DNA from: an uncultured Fretibacterium sp.
GTDB lineage: Bacteria; Synergistota; Synergistia; Synergistales; Aminobacteriaceae
Assembly (NCBI GenBank): GCA_937899395.1
Contig: CALBPU010000120.1
Location: 1-46,001 of the forward strand
Direction: 5' to 3'
DNA length: 46,001 nucleotides
Each line of letters opens with the position of its first letter. The stretch's first letter is position 1. A model generated the notes under the pieces. It had not been told where the DNA came from and ran no database searches. It saw only the letters and a program-made list of their open reading frames with translations. The position numbers and the translations under genes were made by a program. This document shows positions 1 to 7,976 of the stretch, piece after piece.

Positions 1-693
1 GAAAGCCTCATTCAAATATTCGTTGTCATTGTTAAAAACGATGCTTGTTATTACGGGTGAGTTGATGATTTCGAGCTTCTCCCTCAAAACTCCCTCAACA
101 TCTCCGAAGCCTTCTAAATGAACAGGCGCGACACTCGTTAAAATTGCAACAGTAGGAGGGAAATATTCTCGAAGTTCTTTAATTTCTCCGGGCTTGTTAG
201 CTCCGAATTCCAAAATCAAAATTTCCGTTTCAAGAGGCATTGCTAAAATTGTAGACGTACAGCCGATGAGAGTGTTGAAACTTCTGACGGGAGCATGAAT
301 TTTGAACTTTGAACCTAAAACTAATTCCAGAGCTGAACGTGTTGTAGTTTTTCCGACGCTGCCTGTTATGGCGATTACCTCTTGAAGATTATGAGCCTTT
401 AATTTTTCAGAGGCAAGCAACGCTAAATCTTTTTCAGGATTTTCGAGTTCGATTACAGGCAAGTTAATATTTTCGGGTGTTTTGCCTTTACGAATGATAA
501 GCAATGACGCTCCGTTTTCGATTGCCTGAGGAATATATTTATGTCCGTCAGTTTTTTCACCTTCAAGAGCAACAAATGCTCCTCCTTCAATAACATCTCT
601 GCTGTCTGTAGCAAGATGTGAAGGAAATTCAAGCTCCGAAAATTTTTCGGGAACTTCAACATTTATAAGCGCAAATAAATCTTTTAATTTCAT
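1..693 (-). CDS. murF: MurF, UDP-MurNAc-tripeptide:D-Ala-D-Ala ligase (3' part missing)
   Basis: MurF adds D-Ala-D-Ala to the UDP-MurNAc-tripeptide in the cytoplasm, the last soluble step of peptidoglycan precursor synthesis. The minus strand stays open from ATG at 693 to the window edge, giving 231 codons of an N-terminal half; the C-terminal half is outside. The N-terminal substrate domain carries a TDSRDV motif near residue 30 as in MurE and MurF, and the ATP loop GSVGKTTT lies near residue 115. It starts 8 bases after the murE stop, so it is the next gene of the same operon. MurF fits better than a second MurE because of its place directly after murE and the Mur-ligase middle domain (EFGANKPGE). 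Confidence 0.93.
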   Translation of the reverse strand, partial: MKLKDLFALINVEVPEKFSELEFPSHLATDSRDVIEGGAFVALEGEKTDGHKYIPQAIENGASLLIIRKGKTPENINLPVIELENPEKDLALLASEKLKAHNLQEVIAITGSVGKTTTRSALELVLGSKFKIHAPVRSFNTLIGCTSTILAMPLETEILILEFGANKPGEIKELREYFPPTVAILTSVAPVHLEGFGDVEGVLREKLEIINSPVITSIVFNNDNEYLNEAF

Positions 694-701
694 ATTCATA
701 A

Positions 702-2171
702 TTATTTTCTCCAATTCTTTACAGCTTCGGCATCGTTAAACGGAATTTTTTTGCCCTTAATCGTTATGAATTTCTCAGGGCCTTTACCTGTTATAACGAG
801 AATGTCTCCTGCTTTGAGATTATTTAATCCGTAATTAACAGCTTCGGGACGGTCAACAATAATTTTGTAGGGAATTGTAGCACCTGACGCAATAGCTTCT
901 GCAATTTTCATCGGATCTTCATCTCTTGCATTGTCAGAGGTGATTAAAATTTCGTCCGCAAATTCTGAGGCAGCCTTTGCAAGTTCGGGTCTGTTCTGTT
1001 GATAACGTCCTCCTCCATGACCGAACACCGAAATTATTTTCCTGTCATTTCCAGACAACTTCCTTATAACACTCAAAACACTTCTTAAAGCTGAAGGAGT
1101 GTGAGCAAAATCGACAAAGACGCAAGCTCCGTTTGGTAAATCAATTCGTTCGAGCCTGCCCGGAACTTGAGGAACATTTGCGACACCTTTAACAATCGCT
1201 TCATCATTAACAATTCCTCTCATTGCACTAACAGCACAAAGAGTATTCATGATATTAAAATCTCCGACTAAAGGGCTGTGAAGTGTCAAATTATTGAAGC
1301 CTTCAGTGAAAATTTCAAGATCAGTTCCGTTAATTGTAGTGTCGGATTTCAGGACTTTTGATTTCGCACCTTCAGTCAGTCCGAAGCCTCTGATATTTTC
1401 AGGAAATTCGGCGAGCAATCTTTTTCCGTAAGGATCATCAAAATTAGCAGCTCCCTTAAAATTCTTCTTTGAATATTTCGTGAACAATAATTTTTTTGCC
1501 TCGAAATAGTTTTCCATGTTAATGTGAAAATCTAAATGTTCGGGATATAAATTCGTGAAAACAGGAACATCATACGAAATTCCTTTAACTCTTCCGAAAT
1601 ATAATCCGTGCGATGAAGTTTCCATTACACATGCACCGCATTTATTTTTCACCATTGAATAAAGCTGTCTTTGAATTTCCGCGCTTTCGGGTGTTGTTCG
1701 GTCAGCGTCCTTATCATTAATTCCGTCGCTCTCAATTATTGTTCCGAGAAGACCAACTCTCATTCCTGAAGCCTGTAAAATACTTCGGGTTATGTAAGTC
1801 GTAGTGGTTTTTCCGTTAGTGCCTGTAACACCGACCATCAACAATTTTTCGGAAGGATTATCATAAACAAACGAAGCTGTTTCGCCCAAAATATCTCTGA
1901 CATTTTCAACGATTATTTGCGGTAAATCCGAATCAACTTCCCTTTCACATAACAAAGCACAAGCTCCCGAATTTTCAGCAGCCTTAACAAAATTATGGCC
2001 GTCAGAATTTTCGCCTTTAATGCAGCAAAATAACGTTCCGTTTTTAACATCTCTGCTGTCTGAAATCGCTTCAGAAATTTCAACATCACAAAAATTGCCC
2101 TGAGACTTCACACGGACATTGAAATTTTTAGCCCGTATAAAGTTCAGGACATCTTCAAATTTTACGCTCAA
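702..2171 (-). CDS. murE: MurE, UDP-MurNAc-L-Ala-D-Glu ligase for the third peptide residue
   Basis: MurE attaches the third residue (meso-diaminopimelate or lysine) to UDP-MurNAc-L-Ala-D-Glu using ATP. The 489-residue length is normal. Visible features are SDSRDV near residue 36, the ATP loop GVTGTNGKTTTT near 115, the central domain with TTPES and ETSSHGL, and the C-terminal domain with GHGGGRY. The specificity motif that reads DNPR in diaminopimelate enzymes is DNAR here; the arginine is kept, so diaminopimelate is the more likely substrate. The start is TTG at 2171 with AAGGAG about 10 bases upstream; no ATG fits the full N-terminus. Downstream of ftsI and directly upstream of murF. Confidence 0.95.
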   Translation of the reverse strand: MSVKFEDVLNFIRAKNFNVRVKSQGNFCDVEISEAISDSRDVKNGTLFCCIKGENSDGHNFVKAAENSGACALLCEREVDSDLPQIIVENVRDILGETASFVYDNPSEKLLMVGVTGTNGKTTTTYITRSILQASGMRVGLLGTIIESDGINDKDADRTTPESAEIQRQLYSMVKNKCGACVMETSSHGLYFGRVKGISYDVPVFTNLYPEHLDFHINMENYFEAKKLLFTKYSKKNFKGAANFDDPYGKRLLAEFPENIRGFGLTEGAKSKVLKSDTTINGTDLEIFTEGFNNLTLHSPLVGDFNIMNTLCAVSAMRGIVNDEAIVKGVANVPQVPGRLERIDLPNGACVFVDFAHTPSALRSVLSVIRKLSGNDRKIISVFGHGGGRYQQNRPELAKAASEFADEILITSDNARDEDPMKIAEAIASGATIPYKIIVDRPEAVNYGLNNLKAGDILVITGKGPEKFITIKGKKIPFNDAEAVKNWRK

Positions 2172-2203
2172 GATTTTTTAACTCCTTAAATTAAATTTTT
2201 ATA

Positions 2204-3922
2204 TCAAGAATAATATTCGAGTTCCGCCATTTCTTCAACTATCTGTTTGAAAACAGGTGCAGCTAAATCGCCTCCGTAAAATCTTCCGCTTGTAGGTTCA
2301 CCGATTGAAATTAGCATTAAATATTTCGGAGATTCATAAGGCCAAAATCCAACGAATGACGCGACATAACGATTTTTTGCATATTTTCCTCCTTCAGGTA
2401 CCTGAGCAGTGCCTGTTTTGCCGGCAACATTGGTTATCGAAGTAGCGGCTCTTTTCCCTGTACCTTCAGTAACAACTCTGCGCATTGCTCCTCTAATCCA
2501 TGCGGCAGTTTCAGGGGTGTAAACTTCACGCATGACTTTCGGTTCACCCTTGTAAACCAATTCGCCCTGAGAATTTACGGCCTCCTTAACAATATAAGGA
2601 CTTAATAATTTTCCGCCGTTTACTATTGCTGCCATAGCTGTAACAAGCTGTAAAGGAGTAACTGCAAGTCCTTGACCTATAGCTATATTTGCAGGAGTAA
2701 TTCCGCGCCAATTTTCAGGATAAGGCAAAATCCCTTTAGCAACTCCCGGAAGTTCAATATCAGTTTCCTGACCAAATCCCAATGCCCTTAAACTTTCATA
2801 CATTTTTGTTTTTTCGGTTCTGATTCCGATTTGAGCCATTCCTACATTTGAGGATTTTATTATAAGCTGTGCAGTATTAACACTCCCCAGAGCAACTCTT
2901 GCGTCAGATTCTCTTATGAAACCGTCAGCAACTTTTAATCTTGCAGGACAGAAAAATATTTCATCTTTTCTTGCCCAGCCTCTATCCAATGCAATACCTA
3001 AATATATCGGCTTGAAAGTTGAACCGGGTTCATAACCTCGACTTACAGCACCGTTTGAAAGAGCATCAAGAGTTAAGGTTTTACGGTTTTGAGGATCATA
3101 AGTAGGCCAGCTCGCCATAGCTAAAACTTCGCCGTTAATAGGGTTCATACATACGCATACAGCCCATTTAGCTCCGTTATCCTGAGCAGTCTTGAACAAA
3201 TGTTTTTCAACGACATATTGAATTCTGCTGTCAAGAGTTAGGGTGATTATAGGCATAACGTTTTTCTGTTCAATTCCCCTGTCGAATAACAATGCTGGTT
3301 GAGTTCCGGGTCTTCGTACTACAATTTTTTGTCCCGGAGGGTTATATAAAATGTAATCCCATTTTTGTTCAATGCCTGCAAGACCCCTGTTATCAGCGTC
3401 GCAAAATCCTAAAACATGAGACATTAAACGTTGATTCGTATATTTTCTGTAAGGTTCATCAATTTCGATTAATGCTTTAATATCTTTTTTTACGGCCTTG
3501 AATTTTTCAGCTTCAGCTTCATCGGATTTATGAGTGAGCCACATAAAACGGCTTTTAGTTCCCATAGCCGCCCGAATTTTTATCATTAAATCGTCGGAGA
3601 TAATTTGTTCGAGTTCGGGAAGGTCATCGGACTGAATTAATGAAGGGTCTATAGCGAATGATGGAATTGTTTCAGAAATTACGAGAGCATTTCCTTTGAC
3701 ATCTTGAATAATTCCGCGTGTAGTTTTCAACGGAACTTTTCGCCAATATTGATGTCGAGATTGCTGAACAACTCTTGTCTCAGGATAGCAATGCCGAGCA
3801 ACTAAAGTTACACTTATGATGATGAAAAACATCACAAACAAGATCCAAGGATTACCCGCCTTCTGTAAAGGTATTCCTCCTTTATTTGAGTGAGGGATAT
3901 TTTTTTTTCGTGTTTCAGGCAT
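2204..3922 (-). CDS. ftsI: FtsI-type class B penicillin-binding protein (division transpeptidase)
   Basis: This septal transpeptidase cross-links peptidoglycan at the division site. The 572-residue protein has a short basic cytoplasmic N-terminus, one membrane anchor (about residues 27-47), a dimerisation domain starting at TTRGIIQD, and a C-terminal transpeptidase domain. All three active-site boxes are visible: STFK (near residue 300, catalytic serine), SSN (near 355) and KTGT (near 505). The position between the ftsL-like gene and murE matches ftsI/pbpB in the division-cell-wall cluster. A class B PBP of the SpoVD type would look similar, but the context favours FtsI. Confidence 0.93.
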   Translation of the reverse strand: MPETRKKNIPHSNKGGIPLQKAGNPWILFVMFFIIISVTLVARHCYPETRVVQQSRHQYWRKVPLKTTRGIIQDVKGNALVISETIPSFAIDPSLIQSDDLPELEQIISDDLMIKIRAAMGTKSRFMWLTHKSDEAEAEKFKAVKKDIKALIEIDEPYRKYTNQRLMSHVLGFCDADNRGLAGIEQKWDYILYNPPGQKIVVRRPGTQPALLFDRGIEQKNVMPIITLTLDSRIQYVVEKHLFKTAQDNGAKWAVCVCMNPINGEVLAMASWPTYDPQNRKTLTLDALSNGAVSRGYEPGSTFKPIYLGIALDRGWARKDEIFFCPARLKVADGFIRESDARVALGSVNTAQLIIKSSNVGMAQIGIRTEKTKMYESLRALGFGQETDIELPGVAKGILPYPENWRGITPANIAIGQGLAVTPLQLVTAMAAIVNGGKLLSPYIVKEAVNSQGELVYKGEPKVMREVYTPETAAWIRGAMRRVVTEGTGKRAATSITNVAGKTGTAQVPEGGKYAKNRYVASFVGFWPYESPKYLMLISIGEPTSGRFYGGDLAAPVFKQIVEEMAELEYYS

Positions 3923-3937
3923 TAACAGAAATTTACC

Positions 3938-4315
3938 TTACCTTTCAAGAAGCCATGCTAAACCGAAATGCCAACCTTTATTTTCAGGTGATGAATTTTT
4001 TCTTGAAGCTGTAAAATTTCCTGATTGTGCCCTGATAGGAAGTGTTTCAGCTTTTAAGACTTTTTGCATTCCCAAATTCTCTTTGCAGTAACTGTAAATT
4101 CTTATAGGAGCTACCAAAGCTGAAAGTTCTTGACGCAATAAAACTTCTTCCTCCGAATATTTTTGAATGGACTGATTAACGGATTCAAGATAATATGCTA
4201 AACGTGCTGCGTGAAATCTTAAAATCCCCAATCCTATTACTAAAGATATTACTACTCCTAAACCTGCTAAAAACTTAAACGTTGTTTTCATTTTTCTCGA
4301 ACTGTTTTTGCTCAT
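3938..4315 (-). CDS. FtsL-like small bitopic division protein
   Basis: 125 residues with a basic N-terminus, one membrane segment (about residues 12-32) and then a helical stretch with heptad-like spacing (about 35-70). This is the architecture of FtsL, which works with FtsB and FtsQ to recruit and activate septal synthesis. FtsL proteins are too divergent to name from sequence alone; the call rests on topology and on the place between rsmH and ftsI, the usual ftsL slot. The C-terminal 40 residues are polar and show no known motif. Sixteen bases separate it from ftsI, so they are probably cotranscribed. Confidence 0.65.
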   Translation of the reverse strand: MSKNSSRKMKTTFKFLAGLGVVISLVIGLGILRFHAARLAYYLESVNQSIQKYSEEEVLLRQELSALVAPIRIYSYCKENLGMQKVLKAETLPIRAQSGNFTASRKNSSPENKGWHFGLAWLLER

Positions 4316-4394
4316 TATAATTCGCCTCCGACATAATTAATTTTCAATTTATAATTTTAGTGGGGAATATAATAACATATTTTGCAAAAAATAC

Positions 4395-5270
4395 CTAGTC
4401 TTGAATAAGACAAAATGCTCTTAGTTTTGCGCTTCTTGACTTATAATTTCGTTCGATTTCATTATCTGAAGGTGTTAAAGGGTGTTTTGTTAAAATTTTT
4501 CCGAGATTTTCATTTTGCCATTCACGAAAATTTTTTTTGACGAGCCTATCTTCTATTGAGTGATACGAAACGAAAATTATGAGAGAATTATTCTTCAAAT
4601 TTTTCAAAGCCTTCAATAAAATTTCAAGCTCCTTTGTTTCATCATTAACATAAATTCTCAATGCCTGAAAAATTCTTCTTGCAGGGTGAGTTCCCATTTT
4701 TCGTTGAAGAGGCTGAGGAAGAGTTGAGCGGATTAAATTCACAAGATCTGTTGTAGTGGTTAATGGAGATTTAGATTTTTTAATTGCTGAGGCTATTAAT
4801 TTTGAATGTCTTTCTTCTCCGTAATCGAAAAAAATTTTTGCTAAAGTTTTTTCGTCAGAGGTTCTTAAAACTTCAGCAGCAGTTAAAGAATTTTCATCAG
4901 GATTCATCCTCATATCCAAAGAGCCTTCATTTTGAAATGAAAACCCTCGTTCAGGAATTGAGAGCTGCATATTTGAAACTCCTAAATCAAAAACGTAAAC
5001 ATCGAATGAATTTATATCGGAAATATTTTCGATGTTGCTGAATTTTTCATGACGGGCAGAAAATCTTGAGCCAAAAATTTTTAATCGTTCACAAGCAAAA
5101 TTTATAGCTTGATTATCTCTGTCTAAACCCAGAACAAAACAGTCGGGAAAATTTTTCAGGATAGCTTCGGAATATCCTCCCAAGCCTAAAGTACCGTCTA
5201 AAATTTTAGAATGGTTATGATTTTGTATAAATTCCAGTACTTCATTTAACATTACAGGTTCGTGATTCAT
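4395..5270 (-). CDS. rsmH: RsmH, 16S rRNA (cytosine-1402-N4) methyltransferase
   Basis: RsmH uses S-adenosylmethionine to N4-methylate C1402 in the decoding centre of 16S rRNA. The start at 5270 (protein begins MNHEPVML) matches the conserved family N-terminus; an upstream in-frame start at 5306 adds 12 unconserved residues and lacks a ribosome site. Family marks are DGTLGLGGYS (SAM loop), DLGVSNMQL, ERGFSFQNEGSLDMRM, HPARRIFQALRIYVN and the C-terminal SYHSIEDRLVK. At 291 residues it is slightly shorter than most (about 310). It opens the minus-strand division cluster and is divergent from the operon at 5366. Confidence 0.95.
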   Translation of the reverse strand: MNHEPVMLNEVLEFIQNHNHSKILDGTLGLGGYSEAILKNFPDCFVLGLDRDNQAINFACERLKIFGSRFSARHEKFSNIENISDINSFDVYVFDLGVSNMQLSIPERGFSFQNEGSLDMRMNPDENSLTAAEVLRTSDEKTLAKIFFDYGEERHSKLIASAIKKSKSPLTTTTDLVNLIRSTLPQPLQRKMGTHPARRIFQALRIYVNDETKELEILLKALKNLKNNSLIIFVSYHSIEDRLVKKNFREWQNENLGKILTKHPLTPSDNEIERNYKSRSAKLRAFCLIQD

Positions 5271-5293
5271 AATTAATTTCCAATCTTTAATTT

Positions 5294-5322
5294 TTGAGAA
5301 TATCATAACATTAGGTTAAAAT
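5294..5322 (+). promoter_or_regulatory. Promoter of the nuclease/ATPase/pilin operon
   Basis: TTGAGA at 5294-5299 and TAAAAT at 5317-5322 are separated by exactly 17 bases, a good housekeeping-sigma match. Predicted transcription start is near 5329, about 37 bases before the ATG at 5366. It lies in the 95-base gap between divergent rsmH and the operon. Confidence 0.65.
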
Positions 5323-5365
5323 TATCTGAGTTCAAAAATCTAAATGAGGAGTGAAAATTTTAATC

Positions 5366-6058
5366 ATGTCGAAAAAAAATGTAAATGTTCTTGACAGGAT
5401 AAACGCAATACTTGATAAAGAGCAAAGACCTTTTATAGCCATAACAAAGCTTCTTGAAAAACTCGGAGTCGAAGCAAGAAAAGAGCTTGGGATTAATAAA
5501 AACAACAGTGCCTCAAAAATTGTGCAGACCATCAAAGATTTTTCAGACGATGAATTTATGTTTCTGAAAAAGGGCAGGAGCAATTATATTTTGAAGCCAT
5601 GTATGCCCGAAGACTTAATTTTGAATGAGCTGTCTTACACTGAAGGAAAAAGCGTTAAGGTTGTAGCTCGAAGAATGCCTTTCTTGAAAGCGGACTTCAT
5701 AAAAATTCTTAATGAACTGATTAATAAAGGGCAAGTAAAAATTCATTTTTCAGATACTTTTGAGCCAAAAATTTATTTGGCATCTCCCGTAGAAGCTAAA
5801 AATTACACCGTTGAAGAATTTCGTAAAGCATTTGACGCTAACGACAAAGGAAGAATTTTTGTGAGAATTTGCGATATTCGTAATACTTTGAATTGGCCCA
5901 GAGAAGTTTTTGACAATATGCTTAAATATTTGCGGGATAAGAGAATAATTACTCTTCATGATCTCGAAATGGTAGGAATGACGGCAAAAAATATCGAAGA
6001 TTCATTCATTGATGAAAATAATTTCAGAATGGGAACGGTGACTTGGAATGTTAGATAA
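5366..6058 (+). CDS. Tandem winged-helix-like DNA-binding protein, function unknown
   Basis: A 230-residue soluble protein I cannot assign to a named family. Predicted helix-strand order suggests two winged-helix units: about residues 82-140 (a helix-turn-helix followed by the strand pair QVKIHF/PKIYLA) and about 163-228 (FVRICDIRNTLNW, a recognition-like helix, then RIITLHDLEM and the striking C-terminus DENNFRMGTVTW). The start at ATG 5366 follows GAGGAG at 5346-5351; the GTG at 5351 overlaps that site and is unlikely. The stop overlaps the ATPase start by 11 bases, implying translational coupling. Its likely job is to bind DNA for the adjacent ATPase and nuclease, or to regulate the operon; this is inference. 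Confidence 0.75.
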   Translation: MSKKNVNVLDRINAILDKEQRPFIAITKLLEKLGVEARKELGINKNNSASKIVQTIKDFSDDEFMFLKKGRSNYILKPCMPEDLILNELSYTEGKSVKVVARRMPFLKADFIKILNELINKGQVKIHFSDTFEPKIYLASPVEAKNYTVEEFRKAFDANDKGRIFVRICDIRNTLNWPREVFDNMLKYLRDKRIITLHDLEMVGMTAKNIEDSFIDENNFRMGTVTWNVR

Positions 6059-7976
6059 TGAAATCTTGGCATTATTGAAGCAAAATAATCCTTTTATTTC
6101 TAGGGTATCTACTTTTCTAGGCCATGACTCTGAATTAGATTTATTACAATTAAGCAGTGAGGCATATGAAAGCATAGAGCAGCTTATCAGACACAAGCGA
6201 AGAGAACCTACTCTCCCTCTTGCAGGTCTCATACTAGGCGAACATGGTACAGGAAAAACTCACATGCTCGTAAGAATTTTGAGAAAGCTTAGGGACAATG
6301 CAAGACCGATAATTTTGATAAACGTTAGAGCTTTTAAGAACCCTAATACTGCTGTACAGCATTTGCTCAATGAAATTTTTATCAGCTTACGACAGCCTCA
6401 CAGTGAAGGCTGTATACAGTTCGATGTATTAATGAATGAATTTATAAATTCTTATCTTGAAAATAGACGCAATGACGGTTTTGAAAATATCGATAACATT
6501 GACAAAAGAGCTTATATAGCCCGTGATATTCCGCAGATTGACAGAAAATTTTTGAAATCTTTAATCGCTTATGTTAATTCGAATGATTTTGCTGTAAAAG
6601 ATGAAATTTTAGAATGGCTGCTTAACGGTCTCGATGAAGAAGATTCACATGAACTTGGACTTCCAATAAGAAATCTTGACAATATTGATTCTGTACAGCG
6701 TGAACAAGAAGCTGAAAAGGTTTTAATATTTCTCGGCTATGTTTTGGCTTATGCAAAAGTTACGATGATAATCTGTTTCGATGAACTTGATTTAATTAAT
6801 GACAAAGATAAATATAAAGATTTAGTTATATCGTGGGGAAATATTATAAGTTTCCTCGTTAATAATCTTTTCGGTGTTCTGCCTTTATGCTTTATGAAAC
6901 CCGAAACATGGAATAATGTATTTCGACCTATACTTGATCCAGCCGTAGTAGATCGTTTTTCAAAAAATATTATGGAACTAGAAAAATGTTCAATAGAACA
7001 AGCTCAAAAGCTAATGTACTTAAAAATTAAATCTGTTTTCGAGGAAGAAAAAACTGCGGAAGAAATTTATCAATGGGTAATTGAAAGAATGAGAAAAACA
7101 AATAACATTTTTACTGAAGGATTATCACCTCGCAAAGTAATGGAACTTGCCAACCGTTCAATAACGGGAAACATATCGCTTGATACTCAAATTAAAAGCG
7201 TTTATGATGAAGAATATAAAAAGGTTCAGGCTAATCCTTCAATGTGGCCGCCAAATGCAGATCAGCTTGCCTTTGCTCTTGAAGTATGGCTGAAATTTCA
7301 TGAAGGCTTTGAATTTTACTCTAGTAATGTAGAAAAAATTAAGCTCATGGGAAAATATAAAGATACAATGAAATTTGCATTTGTTTTTGTAACATTGAAA
7401 AATACCTCTTCAGCAAGTTCAGGACTAAAGAAGGGTATAAATTTTCTTAATAAAAATGCTGATAGTTTTTGCTGTTATATTTCAGAAGCAAGTGTATACA
7501 AATTCAAAACATGGACACTTACAAATCAAATAAAAAATCAATTTGAAAATTCAGGCGGCCATGTAATATTTCTCGATAACAAATCGCGTATTCAATGGTA
7601 CGCACTTACTGCTTTAATTAACCGTATTGATAACGGCGATGTAAATTTGTATTCTTCTTCTGGTAATCGAACAGCAACTCGGAACGATATTAAAGATTTC
7701 GTTAAAACTCTAAACTTAATTGATTTTCCGTTTGATACAGGGATAACGCAGCCTAGACCTCAAATTTATGGAGAGATTATTCAGGCATTGGTAAAAATCA
7801 TTAATACTTCACCGATGAGAATTATAAGTGTCAGCAAAGCAACCGAATTGTTATCTCAGCAAAAATTTCATGTTGATCAGTCAAAAGTTTTATCATTAAT
7901 TCAAAGTAACAGAAATATTTTCAAGACTTTTAACTCAAGGAATGAACTTCTCCTCACTCTCAGTGATAGAAAATGA
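6048..7976 (+). CDS. AAA+/ORC-Cdc6-like P-loop ATPase
   Basis: 642 residues. The Walker A motif GEHGTGKT is at residues 64-71, Walker B IICFDELD at 241-248, and a DRF arginine-finger-like segment (PAVVDRF) at about 308-314, followed by a helical lid. A long C-terminal region (about 400-642) ends in a helix-turn-helix-like stretch (SKATELLSQQ...). This is the general plan of ORC/Cdc6-like and BREX BrxC/BrxD-like ATPases that act on DNA, but I cannot match it to one family. The start overlaps the preceding gene by 11 bases and its stop overlaps the nuclease start (ATGA at 7973-7976). Strict coupling with a DNA-binding protein and a nuclease suggests an ATP-driven DNA-processing complex. Confidence 0.85.
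   Translation: MLDNEILALLKQNNPFISRVSTFLGHDSELDLLQLSSEAYESIEQLIRHKRREPTLPLAGLILGEHGTGKTHMLVRILRKLRDNARPIILINVRAFKNPNTAVQHLLNEIFISLRQPHSEGCIQFDVLMNEFINSYLENRRNDGFENIDNIDKRAYIARDIPQIDRKFLKSLIAYVNSNDFAVKDEILEWLLNGLDEEDSHELGLPIRNLDNIDSVQREQEAEKVLIFLGYVLAYAKVTMIICFDELDLINDKDKYKDLVISWGNIISFLVNNLFGVLPLCFMKPETWNNVFRPILDPAVVDRFSKNIMELEKCSIEQAQKLMYLKIKSVFEEEKTAEEIYQWVIERMRKTNNIFTEGLSPRKVMELANRSITGNISLDTQIKSVYDEEYKKVQANPSMWPPNADQLAFALEVWLKFHEGFEFYSSNVEKIKLMGKYKDTMKFAFVFVTLKNTSSASSGLKKGINFLNKNADSFCCYISEASVYKFKTWTLTNQIKNQFENSGGHVIFLDNKSRIQWYALTALINRIDNGDVNLYSSSGNRTATRNDIKDFVKTLNLIDFPFDTGITQPRPQIYGEIIQALVKIINTSPMRIISVSKATELLSQQKFHVDQSKVLSLIQSNRNIFKTFNSRNELLLTLSDRK

Noticed and set aside
453..662. 69-residue minus-strand ORF inside the first 700 bases.
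   Set aside because: Out-of-frame shadow of murF, whose frame is open across the whole interval with clear motifs.
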